Of a stretch of DNA of 54,260 nucleotides, positions 25,192 through 34,267 are shown piece after piece. Both the position numbers and the translations under genes were made by a program. Source of the stretch: Bacillus sp. B1-b2 (lineage in GTDB: Bacteria > Bacillota > Bacilli > Bacillales > Cytobacillaceae); assembly GCF_009183415.1 (NCBI RefSeq), contig NZ_WEHU01000029.1, forward strand, positions 1-54,260. The letters are read 5' to 3'. Under the pieces are notes generated by a model. The model was given only the letters and a program-made list of their open reading frames with translations, was not told where the DNA came from and made no database searches. Numbering within the stretch: the first letter of the stretch is position 1; every line of letters starts with the position of its first letter.

Positions 25192-28103
25192 ATGTGTGGC
25201 ATCCCAATCCGTAAGGATTGAGGTAGCCACTACCCATTTCGGGTGCGATAGGTAAGAATTTGAAGTAATCTCCATCTTTTCCCCCGCCTCACACCGTACG
25301 TGCGATTTTCACCGCATACGGCGTTCCATCGGGAAGCCATATTTTAAACTGTTGTCTCAGTTCTCCATAAAGCCTGTTATAGCATTGCGACTATAACTGA
25401 CATCACACTAATTTGTTCAAATACGAATAAGAGTTAATTAATCCTCGAAAGCCGTACTTATTTAGCCTCTTTAAGCAACTTTCTAAGTTGCTCTATTTTC
25501 TTTCCACCTTTGGTATGGGTAACAGGATTTTCATTGTGAACCAGCTTGTGGCATGTTTTGCATAAGGAAACTAGATTTATCACCTTATTGACTTTATTGA
25601 GCGGTAGTTTAGGGTTTTTGTGATGTGTATTAAGATTCCATTCATATAGTGAAACCTTACAGCAGTTACATTTCCCCCTATCTCTGTTAAATGCGTACTC
25701 TCTATTTAGATAGAATTCGAAATTATATATCGGATAACGGTTATTGAGTTGATAGAAAGGAATATCCTCTTGGAAGAAATTCGGTCTTTCTAGTGCCTCA
25801 CGTTTGCCAGTTGTCCGTTTATAAATATTTCTACCTTCTTCTGTGTAGGGAGACATTAAGAGATTCACTTTCATTGCATTACGTTTAGGAGTAAATGCAA
25901 ATTTGGTTATTCTTACTTTGGCTCCATGCTCTTCAACGAAGAACACCTTGCTTTTTTGCTCTTTATGTCTATCTCTTCTATTTATAAGGGTGTCCGCTGG
26001 AGTAGTTAGTTGATGATATCGTCCTCGACGATTGTTCATAAACAACCATGTTCTCCATTGGGCATAATGAATACGTTTATCAAACCCTTGAAATATAGTA
26101 GATACGTTGGCGATTTTATAATAATTTGCTATACCGACAATCTTTGAGTTGATACTCTCGATTATGGCAACCTGTTTGGATTTAGTACCGCGATGGTCAT
26201 AAAGGGTTTTAATATCTTTATTAATTTCCTTTATTTTCAATTTGGCTTTATCCATATTAGGAATAGCTTTTCCTTGTATGCTGCCTTTTCTAAGCCGATG
26301 TTCTTCTGCAAAAATCCAGAATCCTAAGAAATTGACCCTATTAGTTCTCACATCAGTAATTAAGGTCTTTTCCTTGGATAGCTCCAGTTTCAATTGGTGG
26401 TTAAAATATTTCTCCACTTTTTTGAGAATCCTTTTGGCATTTTCCTCACTTTTACAGAGTATAACCCAGTCGTCTGCGTATCTGATTAGAAATGTATCTT
26501 CGTGTCTTTGACGAACACGTTGTAACCCATTTCGAGAAACGTCTTTGACCTTATACCTAGCTGGATGCTCTTGGAACATTCTAGCAATCTCCCAATCAAA
26601 GTAATTAAGATAAATGTTAGCCAGAAGAGGTGAGATGATACCGCCTTGTGGTGAACCACTAACGCTGTCTCTGAAGTTACCTTCTTCCATAATTCCTGCT
26701 TTTATCATCTTCTTAATCATCATAAGCACTCTTTTGTCTCGGATTCCTAATGTCCACATTATTTCAATCAACTTATTATGATTGATATTATCGAAATATC
26801 CTTTAATATCGCCCTCTATTACCCAATAGGTTTTGCTTCTCCTAATACGTTCTAGTGTTTCAGCAATGGCTTGTTCAGCTGAACGCATTGGTCTGAAACC
26901 AAAGCTGTAATGGTAAAACTTAGCTTCTGCTATGGGTTCAATGACAATTTTGGCTATTTCTTGTATGATGCGGTCTATCATGTTAGGAATACCCAAGGGA
27001 CGTTGCTTACCATCTGATTTGGGAATGTACTTTCTTCTTACTGGACTAGGTTGATAATTATTGATATTCCTACGAATTAGGGACATCAACTTATCTCTGT
27101 CCATTTGAAGATAGTAATCAATAGTCTTACCATCAATACCAGCAGTTTTGCTTCCTTTATTACCCTTGATATTATGAATGGCGGTCAGTATAGTCTGCTC
27201 GTTCTTCATAAGTTCAATAAGGTTATAGAAAGGTTTATTGCTTTCTTTGGCTAATCGGTACATACTATCAAGTGCTAGTTTTAGCTCTTTTTCGTTTTGT
27301 GGAAATTGTTTATTATCCTTCATTTCTATGTGGATCGCCCCCTTGATTAGAGAAAATGGACTATCCGAAATGAATTAACTCTTTTACTCTCACATGGTTC
27401 GTTTGAACATTTTCCTCAATTAGTGCAATACTTCTCGACTAACACCCTTCCCTAGAATAGTTTCTACCCTCTCTTACATTTCGTTGCAGAAGCAACTTAT
27501 AGCAAGATACAAACGGCTATTCATTATTGGTACTATGGTGTCGCTGACTTCCAATAAGTTTCATAAGTTCCAATACCTCCACTTATTGGCTCTCGCACGT
27601 TCCCTTTAAACCAGCCCTTCTTTTACATTCCTTAGATGCCCTCTATACTCCGGCGCTACTTGTTCATGAGTAGACTATTCCTAACTCTCATGAATCTTAT
27701 ATAGGCACTGGAAAGACCTATATAAGCAATTTCTCTACTGGCAAAAGAGAAATACCTTCACGCAAATCCCAACCATATATCTCGTTATTAGGTTGGGGAA
27801 TGAGTAACGGAGCGTACATACGAGGGTTCGATTTCGCTCATCATAGAATGTTTTTAAAGCCTACCGCCCTATATCCACGTTCAACGAGTTCGCTTCAAGG
27901 ACGACTTCACCTAGCTTCAGACCTCTATCACATTGGAATGATAGACGCATGTAGGAGTCTCATAGACATGACTTGACTTGGAATATTAGCCATGACAGGG
28001 AAATTTCACCCTGTAAATCGTTTAAAGAGTTGTAACCAATCTTATAAAGATTCGGCCCCCGCTTTTCGTGTTTAAGCTACACTTATAGCGGAACGTGCCG
28101 CAC
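25192..28103 (-). mobile_element. Group II intron 3 with a 56-nt 3' extension
   Basis: 2,912 bp. 5' end GTGCGGCACG at 28103. Domain V hairpin at about 25289-25327; the conventional domain VI end (CTTACCTAT) is at 25248. Joining there puts a stop in the helicase reading, whereas joining 56 nt further downstream, at 25192, yields GGT-AAA-AGT-ACC (GKST) and a perfect Walker A. The extra 56 nt fold into CCC/GGG, GTGGC/GCCAC and CAATCC/GGATTG stems. The published B. cereus intron B.c.I4 also splices 56 nt beyond the predicted site, so this is probably a member of that class. Confidence 0.85.
25458..27323 (-). CDS. ltrA: Group II intron reverse transcriptase/maturase (intron 3)
   Basis: 621 aa, full length. 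RT motifs KQRPLGIPNMIDR, VIEGDIKGYFDNINH, GSPQGGIISPLLANIY and RYADDWVILC (YADD). The X domain follows, and the C-terminal HNH (CNCCKVSLYEWNLNTHHKN ... LCKTCHKLVH) is intact. Related in sequence and intron end to the maturase of intron 5, consistent with the same lineage. It supports splicing of this extended intron. Confidence 0.95.
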   Translation of the reverse strand: MKDNKQFPQNEKELKLALDSMYRLAKESNKPFYNLIELMKNEQTILTAIHNIKGNKGSKTAGIDGKTIDYYLQMDRDKLMSLIRRNINNYQPSPVRRKYIPKSDGKQRPLGIPNMIDRIIQEIAKIVIEPIAEAKFYHYSFGFRPMRSAEQAIAETLERIRRSKTYWVIEGDIKGYFDNINHNKLIEIMWTLGIRDKRVLMMIKKMIKAGIMEEGNFRDSVSGSPQGGIISPLLANIYLNYFDWEIARMFQEHPARYKVKDVSRNGLQRVRQRHEDTFLIRYADDWVILCKSEENAKRILKKVEKYFNHQLKLELSKEKTLITDVRTNRVNFLGFWIFAEEHRLRKGSIQGKAIPNMDKAKLKIKEINKDIKTLYDHRGTKSKQVAIIESINSKIVGIANYYKIANVSTIFQGFDKRIHYAQWRTWLFMNNRRGRYHQLTTPADTLINRRDRHKEQKSKVFFVEEHGAKVRITKFAFTPKRNAMKVNLLMSPYTEEGRNIYKRTTGKREALERPNFFQEDIPFYQLNNRYPIYNFEFYLNREYAFNRDRGKCNCCKVSLYEWNLNTHHKNPKLPLNKVNKVINLVSLCKTCHKLVHNENPVTHTKGGKKIEQLRKLLKEAK

Positions 28104-29010
28104 TACCTGTCGACATTTCGCCTTGGATGATTACAGCCTTACTCTTAGCAAGTTTTTTCGCTACAGCAGTACTTACATGAGCTTGAACTGGAAACAATTC
28201 ACGTTTATAAGTACTAATTTTAGGACTAATATGATCCACTAAAGGATTATGAATTGGTGATACCTCTCTGCTAACTTTATTAATCATTCCCTCAACATTT
28301 TGTTGCATATACTCTGTCAAATCTGATACCATTTCTACTTCAGTTCCAGTACCCTCTTTGCGGAATCTTAACTTTTTCTCTTTAATCATTTTAGAGATTA
28401 AATTATCAACCTCTTCTTCTGTAGCTTGTAACTTAAATAAGGAAAATCCTTTTGGAAATAATTTAGAATCAAAGTAAATATCTACAGATTGTAAAATTCC
28501 TATATTTAAAAATTCATGAAAAATAATATCTTTCCATTCGGGTAAGATATGTAGTCCAAATTTGCCTCCGCCTAAAACTGTACGTAAGTCTTCTGCTGGA
28601 TCCCCAGTAAAAGATAAAATATAATCATCATTTCCCATTAATTCATCATGAACAACAACAATTGCTTTTCTATTATTAATAATAGTCATTGGAAATTTTT
28701 CGTATTTCCCTTTTTCTGTATAGAGTTCCAATTCTTTTGTATAAGTATAATCTGTTAAGCCTTTCTCTCCGTTTCCGAAAGACAAACCACTTGATCCTAT
28801 ATCAATAGCAGCCTTCATAGCTTGTACAGTAGAATCATTACCAGCAATAATAGTTAAAAGCAGTTTTGCTCTTTGCCAATTTTGCTTTGGTTTTTCATAG
28901 GCTAATCCATAGCAAAAAGCAGTCTGCCATGCATCATCAAGATATACTTCAATCATTTTTGGTGTTTCTATTAACTCTTCTGTTATACTTATCGTTTTAG
29001 TTTCCTTCAT
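28104..29010 (-). CDS. SNF2-like DNA helicase/ATPase, exon 1 (gene 17715-29010, spliced 1,113 aa)
   Basis: Four exons (907, 878, 826 and 731 bp) total 3,342 bp, exactly 1,114 codons. ATG 29010 follows AGGTAGAAAG. The spliced protein is an SF2/SNF2-type ATPase with Walker A (GEMSTGKST, K303), DEIH (motif II), TGT (III), VKVGLD (V) and QAARRAWRIKQ (VI), plus a zinc-ribbon insert. The N-terminal about 290 residues (e.g. ELIETPKMIEVYLDDAW) have no recognised family. It is likely a plasmid DNA-processing or replication/recombination translocase; function is otherwise unknown. Alternative reading: a helicase of a phage-like replication or defence set. It is unlikely to be functional without splicing. 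Confidence 0.85.
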
Positions 29011-29063
29011 GCTTTCTACCTAATAAGAATAGAAAGCATCGATGCCTCTATCTAATTAGGTAG
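29011..29063 (-). promoter_or_regulatory. Hairpin covering the helicase ribosome binding site
   Basis: On the minus strand, CTACCTAAT (plus 29055-29063) is complementary to ATTAGGTAG (plus 29016-29024), which contains the Shine-Dalgarno AGGTAG of the helicase. An alternative fold pairs GCTTTCTA with TAGAAAGC across the same site. Either fold would restrict initiation until opened. Plausible translational control, inferred from sequence only. Confidence 0.4.
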
Positions 29064-29078
29064 GGCACCTCCCTTTTA

Positions 29079-29285
29079 TTATTTCATTTTTTTATCAATA
29101 TACATATTAGATATATAAGACATTGCTGTATCAAAAGATGGACAAAGCTCATTAGATATAGACACTACTTCGGATCTTTTTGAATTATGAATCAAAAACC
29201 AATATTGGTTATATTGATAACCGCAATATTCTATATATCTATCTTTGTATTTGAAATACGAGAACTGAACAGTTTCTATGTTCAT
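29079..29285 (-). CDS. Small protein upstream of the helicase
   Basis: 68 aa from ATG 29285, with AAAGGTGAAAAT upstream. The longer frame to 29369 overlaps the upstream gene and lacks a ribosome binding site. Sequence MNIETVQFSYFKYKDRYIEY...; contains aromatic-rich YGYQYNQYWF-like residues; soluble. No family recognised. Confidence 0.5.
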   Translation of the reverse strand: MNIETVQFSYFKYKDRYIEYCGYQYNQYWFLIHNSKRSEVVSISNELCPSFDTAMSYISNMYIDKKMK

Positions 29286-29346
29286 ATTTTCACCTTTGTG
29301 TGTGGTTATAATCTCATTTCCCATTACATTGTGCTTCCTGATTGGT

Positions 29347-29670
29347 TTAATCTTTAACAAGCGGCACAAGGGATACGCTTCCTTCTAATCCTGCTACTAT
29401 ATCTAGTAGATTCTGTCGATTTTCGATATTGATATCTTTTATTTCTTTAACCTTGTTAGCTGCTACGTCATATTCTCCAATCATTAATTCTATTTCCATC
29501 CACCACCAAATTTTATGGTAAGTTTCATTCCCATGATGAATCTGCTTTAAAATGCAATATCCATCCTGTTCTACTTTCTTTTCGATTTGTTTTACTAGTT
29601 CCTTGGTGGTCCTAGAATTCTTGGTACCCTCTTTTAATTTTCTCTTTTTAGATTGCTTTTTCGTCGTCAT
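29347..29670 (-). CDS. Basic hypothetical protein at operon head
   Basis: 107 aa, ATG 29670 after AAAGGATTGAGAGAGG. Very basic N-terminus (TTKKQSKKRKLKEGTKNSR), then a helical region (KELVKQIEKKVEQDG) and an acidic C-terminal half. First translated gene after the promoter and leader at 29731-29908. No family recognised; it could bind nucleic acid through its basic tail. Confidence 0.55.
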   Translation of the reverse strand: MTTKKQSKKRKLKEGTKNSRTTKELVKQIEKKVEQDGYCILKQIHHGNETYHKIWWWMEIELMIGEYDVAANKVKEIKDINIENRQNLLDIVAGLEGSVSLVPLVKD

Positions 29671-29730
29671 ACCTCTCTCAATCCTTTCTGTTATGAATTC
29701 ATCTATACAAGTGCTTCATTAAAATAACGC

Positions 29731-29843
29731 AAAAAAGCCTTTGTGATTTAATGTAGATAAATAGCTTATAAGCTATTTATTTTCATCAACCACAAAGGCT
29801 GTTAACGTTATATTAAGACTGCTAATCCCTTAAGGGATTGCAA
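29731..29843 (-). promoter_or_regulatory. Attenuator-like leader A (hairpin plus terminator)
   Basis: Reading the minus strand from 29843: a small stem GCAATCCCTTAAGGGATT followed by TAGCAGTCTTAATAT; then a terminator stem AGCCTTTGTG (29800-29791) with CACAAAGGCT (29745-29736), an inner AAATAGCTTATAAGCTATTT stem, and a T6 run at 29736-29731. It sits between the promoter at 29880-29908 and the ATG at 29670. The same arrangement occurs at 49179-49296 (leader B), which suggests a shared regulatory signal. Confidence 0.6.
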
Positions 29844-29879
29844 ATAAAAAATAAAAGTACGAAACATTTGTATAGTGGT

Positions 29880-29908
29880 ATTATATCCCTACTTTTCTTT
29901 TAAGACAA
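29880..29908 (-). promoter_or_regulatory. Sigma-A promoter for the helicase operon
   Basis: Minus strand: -35 TTGTCT (plus 29903-29908), 17-bp spacer, -10 TATAAT (plus 29880-29885). Predicted start about 29873, just before leader A. Strong consensus match. Confidence 0.7.
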
Positions 29909-29987
29909 GTAGATAACAAAATTGGTTTTCCCTTATATAATATATCTTTTTAAAAGATTTGTTTTTATTAACTTAGTATTTATTTGC

Positions 29988-30210
29988 TTGCAAAAATTAC
30001 AACCACCCCTTGTAAATTTCTCAACCTATAAATACCTTGAAAATTTCACAATAGGGGTTGAAAATTTTACAAAGCGAAAATTGTTAGATAATTACGCCTT
30101 GTAATTTTTACAACCCATATTATATTTCCGCTTTGTAAATTTTACATGGGGTGTTGTGAAATTTATAAAACGCTTTGAAAAAACTACAACCCCCATTACA
30201 ATTTTGATAA
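29988..30210. repeat. Array of about nine 15-bp palindromes at about 21-bp steps
   Basis: Sites with consensus TTGNAAAWTTTNCAA begin at 29988, 30010, 30037, 30058, 30099, 30133, 30154, 30175 and 30196 (the last degenerate); a weak match lies at 30081. Steps of 20-22 bp put the sites on one face of the helix. CCCC/GGGG patches lie between some sites. They lie 80-330 bp upstream of the helicase-operon promoter. The array could be a partition centromere or a multi-site operator. Confidence 0.75.
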
Positions 30211-30239
30211 TGCGGAAATTTTAGTGGATAACTTTAACA

Positions 30240-30576
30240 TTATTTATAGTTTTGAATTAAGAAATATTTACATCGCTTCGGCTTGGTGATAATGGTAATA
30301 TTCGGTAGCACATATATGTTATAGAGTACAAACTCAACAACATGAAGAGCTTGTTTTAATATTCTTACTTCATGTGTTTTTAGTATGATTCCCCATGTCT
30401 CTAATCTGGGGCAGAACCTGTTTTTGAGCCTCATCAATAATATTTTTTTCCTTAAGAGTATTTATTTTTTCAAAAAGGTTTAAATTCTTCATCTTTGGTT
30501 CTCCACTTTTCATTACTTGAGTTTGAGTAATCCCTTTTTCCTTGCATATTGCCTCTACAAGCATACGAATCCCCAT
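30240..30576 (-). pseudogene. DUF4145-like remnant
   Basis: Two overlapping frames belong to one gene: MGIRMLVEAICKEKGIT ... LPQIRDMGNHTKNT (30370-30576) and, after a frameshift near 30400, THEVRILKQALHVVEFVLYNIY to 30240. LVEAICKEKGI and QIRDMGNH plus the downstream helix are typical of DUF4145, usually part of restriction-system or defence-associated proteins. The N-terminal part seems missing. It lies between the palindrome array and the IS200 element. Confidence 0.5.
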
Positions 30577-30764
30577 TCCACATACATTTTAGATAGTGTA
30601 GCTTTAGAATAAAGTTTGATCAAAAACACCTTACAAAACCATATTTATGGACAAAGTAAGTATCCGCCGGTAGAACCGGCGGTTTTAATTTCGCCCTATA
30701 AGGGCACTTTACCAACGAAGCCCCTAAAGGGACCTCTAAATTGACCGCCAACCGTTTACTCTCC

Positions 30765-31192
30765 CTACTTATCTTTAAATGGATCGACGTATTCTCGTTT
30801 GCTCATATTATCTCGCAAACGGTCCTCTGCTTCTTGCTCTCGTATATACTTTGCAATTGTTTTTTCGTTTAATCCAACCGTACTTACGTAATATCCTTTC
30901 GCCCAAAACGTTCGATTTCCATGATTATATTTTAAATTTGCATGTCTATCATGGATCATCAATGAACTTTTACCTTTTAAATATCCCATGAAATACGAAA
31001 CAGACATTTTCGGTGGTATTTTTACCAGCATGTGTATATGATCTGGCATGGCATGTGCTTCCATTATTTCTACATCTTTCATTTCACATAGTTTTCTCAA
31101 TATAGCACCTATATCTTTTCTTAATTTCCCATATACTACTTTCCTTCTGTATTTGGGAATAAATACGATATGATACTTACAATTCCATCTTG
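30765..31192 (-). pseudogene. tnpA: IS200 transposase TnpA, 3' part
   Basis: Carries the Y1 transposase core: HIHMLVKIPPKMSVSYFMG with the HUH motif (DHIHML), and the downstream tyrosine region KYIREQEAEDRL. Begins RPRWNCKYHIVFIPKYRRK after the intron 4 boundary; the first codons lie at 33093-33140. With canonical intron boundaries the two exons are off by one base, so the gene may be non-functional or the boundary misplaced. Confidence 0.7.
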
Positions 31193-33092
31193 GTCGAGTA
31201 GATAAGGGGAGTTTCACCCCAAATCTCTCACAGAACCGTACGTGATAGTCTCCCATCATACGGCTCTTGTCATCTCACTGGCATATAGCCCACTTTCCAA
31301 TGGTAGAATCTTTCCGGATTTGACATTGCTATACGATACAAAAGATGTTGTGATTTTATATAGCTTCGTCTAACCTTTTTCCTTGTTCTTACTAACCATC
31401 TTGTCAATGTTAGATTCACATAATTTATACCTTGTCTAAATGCTTCACTTGGAGTGTATTTCATAAAGTAATTCATCCATCCACGAATGATGGGATTTAG
31501 TTTTTGTGACAGCAGCACTATATCAGTTGTATTCATTTCCTTTATTACATTTCGGATTTTCTCTCTAAAGTTTTTCCCAGCTTCTTTACTGACCGCAGGT
31601 GTAAACCCCATAAAGTATATCCCCTTTTGGCTCTTAACCATTCTCTGCCTAAAGCAATATCCCAAAAAGATAAATGAATGATTATCTGATTCCAACTGCC
31701 TATTATCTCTTTGACAGAAAACGATTTTGCTTTTCTCAGGATGTATTTCCAAACCAGCATAACCCATCTGTTCTATCAATCTGTCAAGTACATACTCCGC
31801 TTGTTTTCTGCTAACACAATGTATCAGTCCATCATCTGCATATCTCTCCCATGGACAATTTGGAAAATTTCTTACCATCCAATCATCAAACATATAATGC
31901 ATAAATAGGTTCGCAAGAACTGGACTGATTACTCCGCCTTGAGGGGTTCCCGATTTTCTTTCAAAAATCTCTCCGTTTGGCATTTGAATGGATGTATTTA
32001 GGCATCTTTTAATATATAAAATAATCCAATTATCTTTCACATGATACGCTATCAATCTCATCAATCGTTCATGTTCTATATTGTCAAAGAGTCCTACGAT
32101 GTCAAACTCTACAACCCATTTCATACGAAAACATCGTTTTCTCGCTTGTCCCACTGCGTCCAATGCAGATTTTCTTGGACGATAACCATAGGAATCTTCA
32201 TAGAATATTGGTTCCACTAATGGCTCTATCCGATTTCTCAGAACCATCTGTGCCACACGATCTTCGATCGTTGGTATTCCTAACAGTCTCATTTTCCCAT
32301 TCTTCTTTGGTATTTCCACTCCACGCACCGGCTTAGGAAAATAGCTTCCCGATGACATTCTATTCCAGAGCTTATAAAGGTTGTTTTTCCAATCTTTATC
32401 AAACTCATCTATTTCTATGCCATCTACCCCACCTGCGCCTTTGTTTGCCTTGACTGCCTTATAGGCATTCAGTATTTCATTCTGTGAAATCCGAAATGAT
32501 TTCCCCTCTTTCATAAAATCCTCCCATTTTTTGGTTGTAATATTCAAGAAGTTTAATGACAGAACCCCTTCGCTCCACTGACATTACATCAGCTTCCCCA
32601 CTACTACGAATTCTTCCGCACCTGTACTGCTCATCCCTACTTTCATACTCGCATATTTGTAAGCTTGTATTTTTCCGTTTAACATAGCAATACAAGATTC
32701 TCCTGTTCCTCCCAAGAGCCTATGCCACACTCCTGTAACCTCAACACCGACAGCCATCTATCCAGTAAACAGGTTTCCGATAGATTTATCCCAGCGTCCA
32801 CACAATACTCTGGTTTTGACTATACTTGTAAGTCTTAACGATGCTTCATCAGTTCTTCACTCTCGTTCAGCTTTGTGGCACCCAACTGACAGTTTCTTTA
32901 CTGCCTTTTCCTCATACGCTCAATACCATAGCTTTTGACTACAGCACCTATGGGTGTTTTGCAATCTACACCTGTATGTCGATTGCGGAAGACCTACTTC
33001 CATCTCTTAGAAAGCATTGCTTTTGGGTTACTATAATTCTTTCAGCATCCTCTAGCATTCAGGACACACTATGTGATAAACTATTGTCGCTC
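31193..33092 (-). mobile_element. Group II intron 4 inside IS200 tnpA
   Basis: 1,900 bp. The 5' end is GAGCGACAATAG (minus, 33092), atypical because the second base is A rather than the U of GUGYG. The 3' end is CTACTCGAC at 31193. Domain V (GAGCCGTATG ... GTACGGTTC) lies at about 31230-31266. It carries a short RT gene without an HNH domain. Exon junction and frame do not close exactly. Confidence 0.7.
31270..32547 (-). CDS. ltrA: Group II intron RT/maturase lacking HNH (intron 4)
   Basis: 425 aa, shorter than the other maturases. RT motifs PKKNGKMRLLGIPTIEDR, VVEFDIVGLFDNIEH, GTPQGGVISPVLANLFMH and RYADDGLIH (YADD). The thumb/X region ends at KVGYMPVR; no endonuclease domain follows. This size and lack of En are typical of a different group II lineage (class D/E type) from introns 1-3 and 5. 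A poor start context precedes it, typical of intron-encoded ORFs. Confidence 0.9.
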   Translation of the reverse strand: MNITTKKWEDFMKEGKSFRISQNEILNAYKAVKANKGAGGVDGIEIDEFDKDWKNNLYKLWNRMSSGSYFPKPVRGVEIPKKNGKMRLLGIPTIEDRVAQMVLRNRIEPLVEPIFYEDSYGYRPRKSALDAVGQARKRCFRMKWVVEFDIVGLFDNIEHERLMRLIAYHVKDNWIILYIKRCLNTSIQMPNGEIFERKSGTPQGGVISPVLANLFMHYMFDDWMVRNFPNCPWERYADDGLIHCVSRKQAEYVLDRLIEQMGYAGLEIHPEKSKIVFCQRDNRQLESDNHSFIFLGYCFRQRMVKSQKGIYFMGFTPAVSKEAGKNFREKIRNVIKEMNTTDIVLLSQKLNPIIRGWMNYFMKYTPSEAFRQGINYVNLTLTRWLVRTRKKVRRSYIKSQHLLYRIAMSNPERFYHWKVGYMPVR

Positions 33093-33140
33093 GACATGAG
33101 CAGAACTCCTCTCGTTATTTGAAGTTGGTTTGACGGCCAT
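33093..33140 (-). pseudogene. tnpA: IS200 transposase TnpA, first codons
   Basis: ATG 33140 and 16 codons, MAVKPTSNNERSSAHV, ending at the intron 4 5' border. Only a weak AGAAG precedes the start. IS200-type transposases usually carry about 12-20 residues before the RWNCKYH motif, so this is the expected amino terminus. Confidence 0.5.
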
Positions 33141-33610
33141 CTTCTATTATAACGATTGGAGTTTTTTTCTAATACGACTCTACAAGTTTTATTTTCACAC
33201 AGGCAGAGCCTGTGGTTTAAAAAGAGTAAAATAAAAACAATCCATTTTAAAAAAAGATTGATTAAAATGGATTGTTCCCCTGTGAATTAGTATACATTTT
33301 TTATAAGAAAGTTTGATCATTTTCTGCCTATGATCTTCAACAATCGACCCGTTTGTTGAAGTCATGTCTTAAATCTTATTTGAAAAATAAGCTGTCAATC
33401 GAAGCTATTTACTTGTTAGTTAAATACGCATTTTCCATTTTAGGTAATATTGTTTTTCATTCAATTAAGTCATCTATTACAATATCAGCCTGTGATAAGA
33501 CAGGGAAAAGTAAGAAATAAAATAACAGAAAAATCATAATACAGATATAGAAAAAAAGGGTTGCCCAAAAGGTCGGTTTTAGCGTCCTCTTGGGCAACCC
33601 TTTTTATTTC
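33141..33610. other. Non-coding stretch with two hairpins
   Basis: No convincing gene. It holds the IS200 left-end hairpin (33198-33214), an inverted repeat ACAATCCATTTTAA / TTAAAATGGATTGT (about 33238-33277), and a strong hairpin TTGCCC.../...GGGCAACC with flanking A/T runs at 33559-33605. The last hairpin abuts the Tn3 remnant and could act as a terminator. Confidence 0.5.
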
Positions 33611-34267
33611 TTGCAAGGTCAGAGTACAACCGTTTTTGGACTGTCTGCTTTATTAGGTATTCAACTGATGCCTAGAATTCGTAATTGGAAGAAGTTAAAA
33701 TTGTTCCGTCCAAGTAAAGACGAGGTTTACGATCATATTGATGACCTTTTTACAGATGAGATTGAAACACACTATCCAGACATGTTAAGGGTGGCCATGT
33801 CCATTCAAGCCGGGAAGATCACCCCTTCTACCATTCTAAATAAATTAGGGACATACACAAAAAAGAATAAATTATTTCAAGCCTTCCGGGAACTAGGGCG
33901 AGTGATCAGGACCATGTTCTTGTTAAAATATATGGCTGCTGACGAGGTACTTAGAGCTACCATTCAGTCAGCTACCAACAAAAGTGAAGCATTTAATGGG
34001 TTTACAAAGTGGCTGTTCTTCGGTGGTGAAGGTATCATCGCTGAAAATGACCGGGAAAAGCAACGAAAAATGATTAAATATAATCACCTTGTTGCTAACT
34101 GTCTCATTTTTTACAACGTCTTCACTTTATCTCGTATCCTCCAAGACTACATGCAAGATGGAAATGGATATGATGAAGAATTGATTCCTTATTTGAGCCC
34201 TTATGTGACGGCACATGTTAACCGATTTGGGAAATATCGTATTGATCTCAATCGTAAACCTCCGTAA
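33611..34267 (+). pseudogene. tnpA: Tn3-family transposase, 3' fragment
   Basis: About 218 aa of the C-terminal part of a Tn3-type TnpA (normally about 980 aa). Recognisable blocks: PDMLRVAMSIQAGKITPSTI, GTYTKKNKLFQAFRELGRV, ATNKSEAFNGFTKWLFFGGE, ENDREKQRKMIKYNHLVANC. The catalytic N-terminal two thirds are absent. The fragment marks the edge of a transposon-borne region to its right. Confidence 0.85.

Larger units (their letters stand above)
30650..33240 (-). mobile_element. IS200-like element carrying a group II intron
   Basis: The tnpA gene of an IS200-type element is split by group II intron 4. Probable end hairpins: CCGCCGGT/ACCGGCGG at 30664-30682 (right end) and CACAGGC/GCCTGTG at 33198-33214 (left end), as expected for subterminal hairpins recognised by Y1 transposases. 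The exact ends are not determined. Confidence 0.55.

Noticed and set aside
25248-25250. Canonical 3' end for intron 3
   Set aside because: Splicing there introduces an in-frame stop before ATG 25180 and destroys Walker A.
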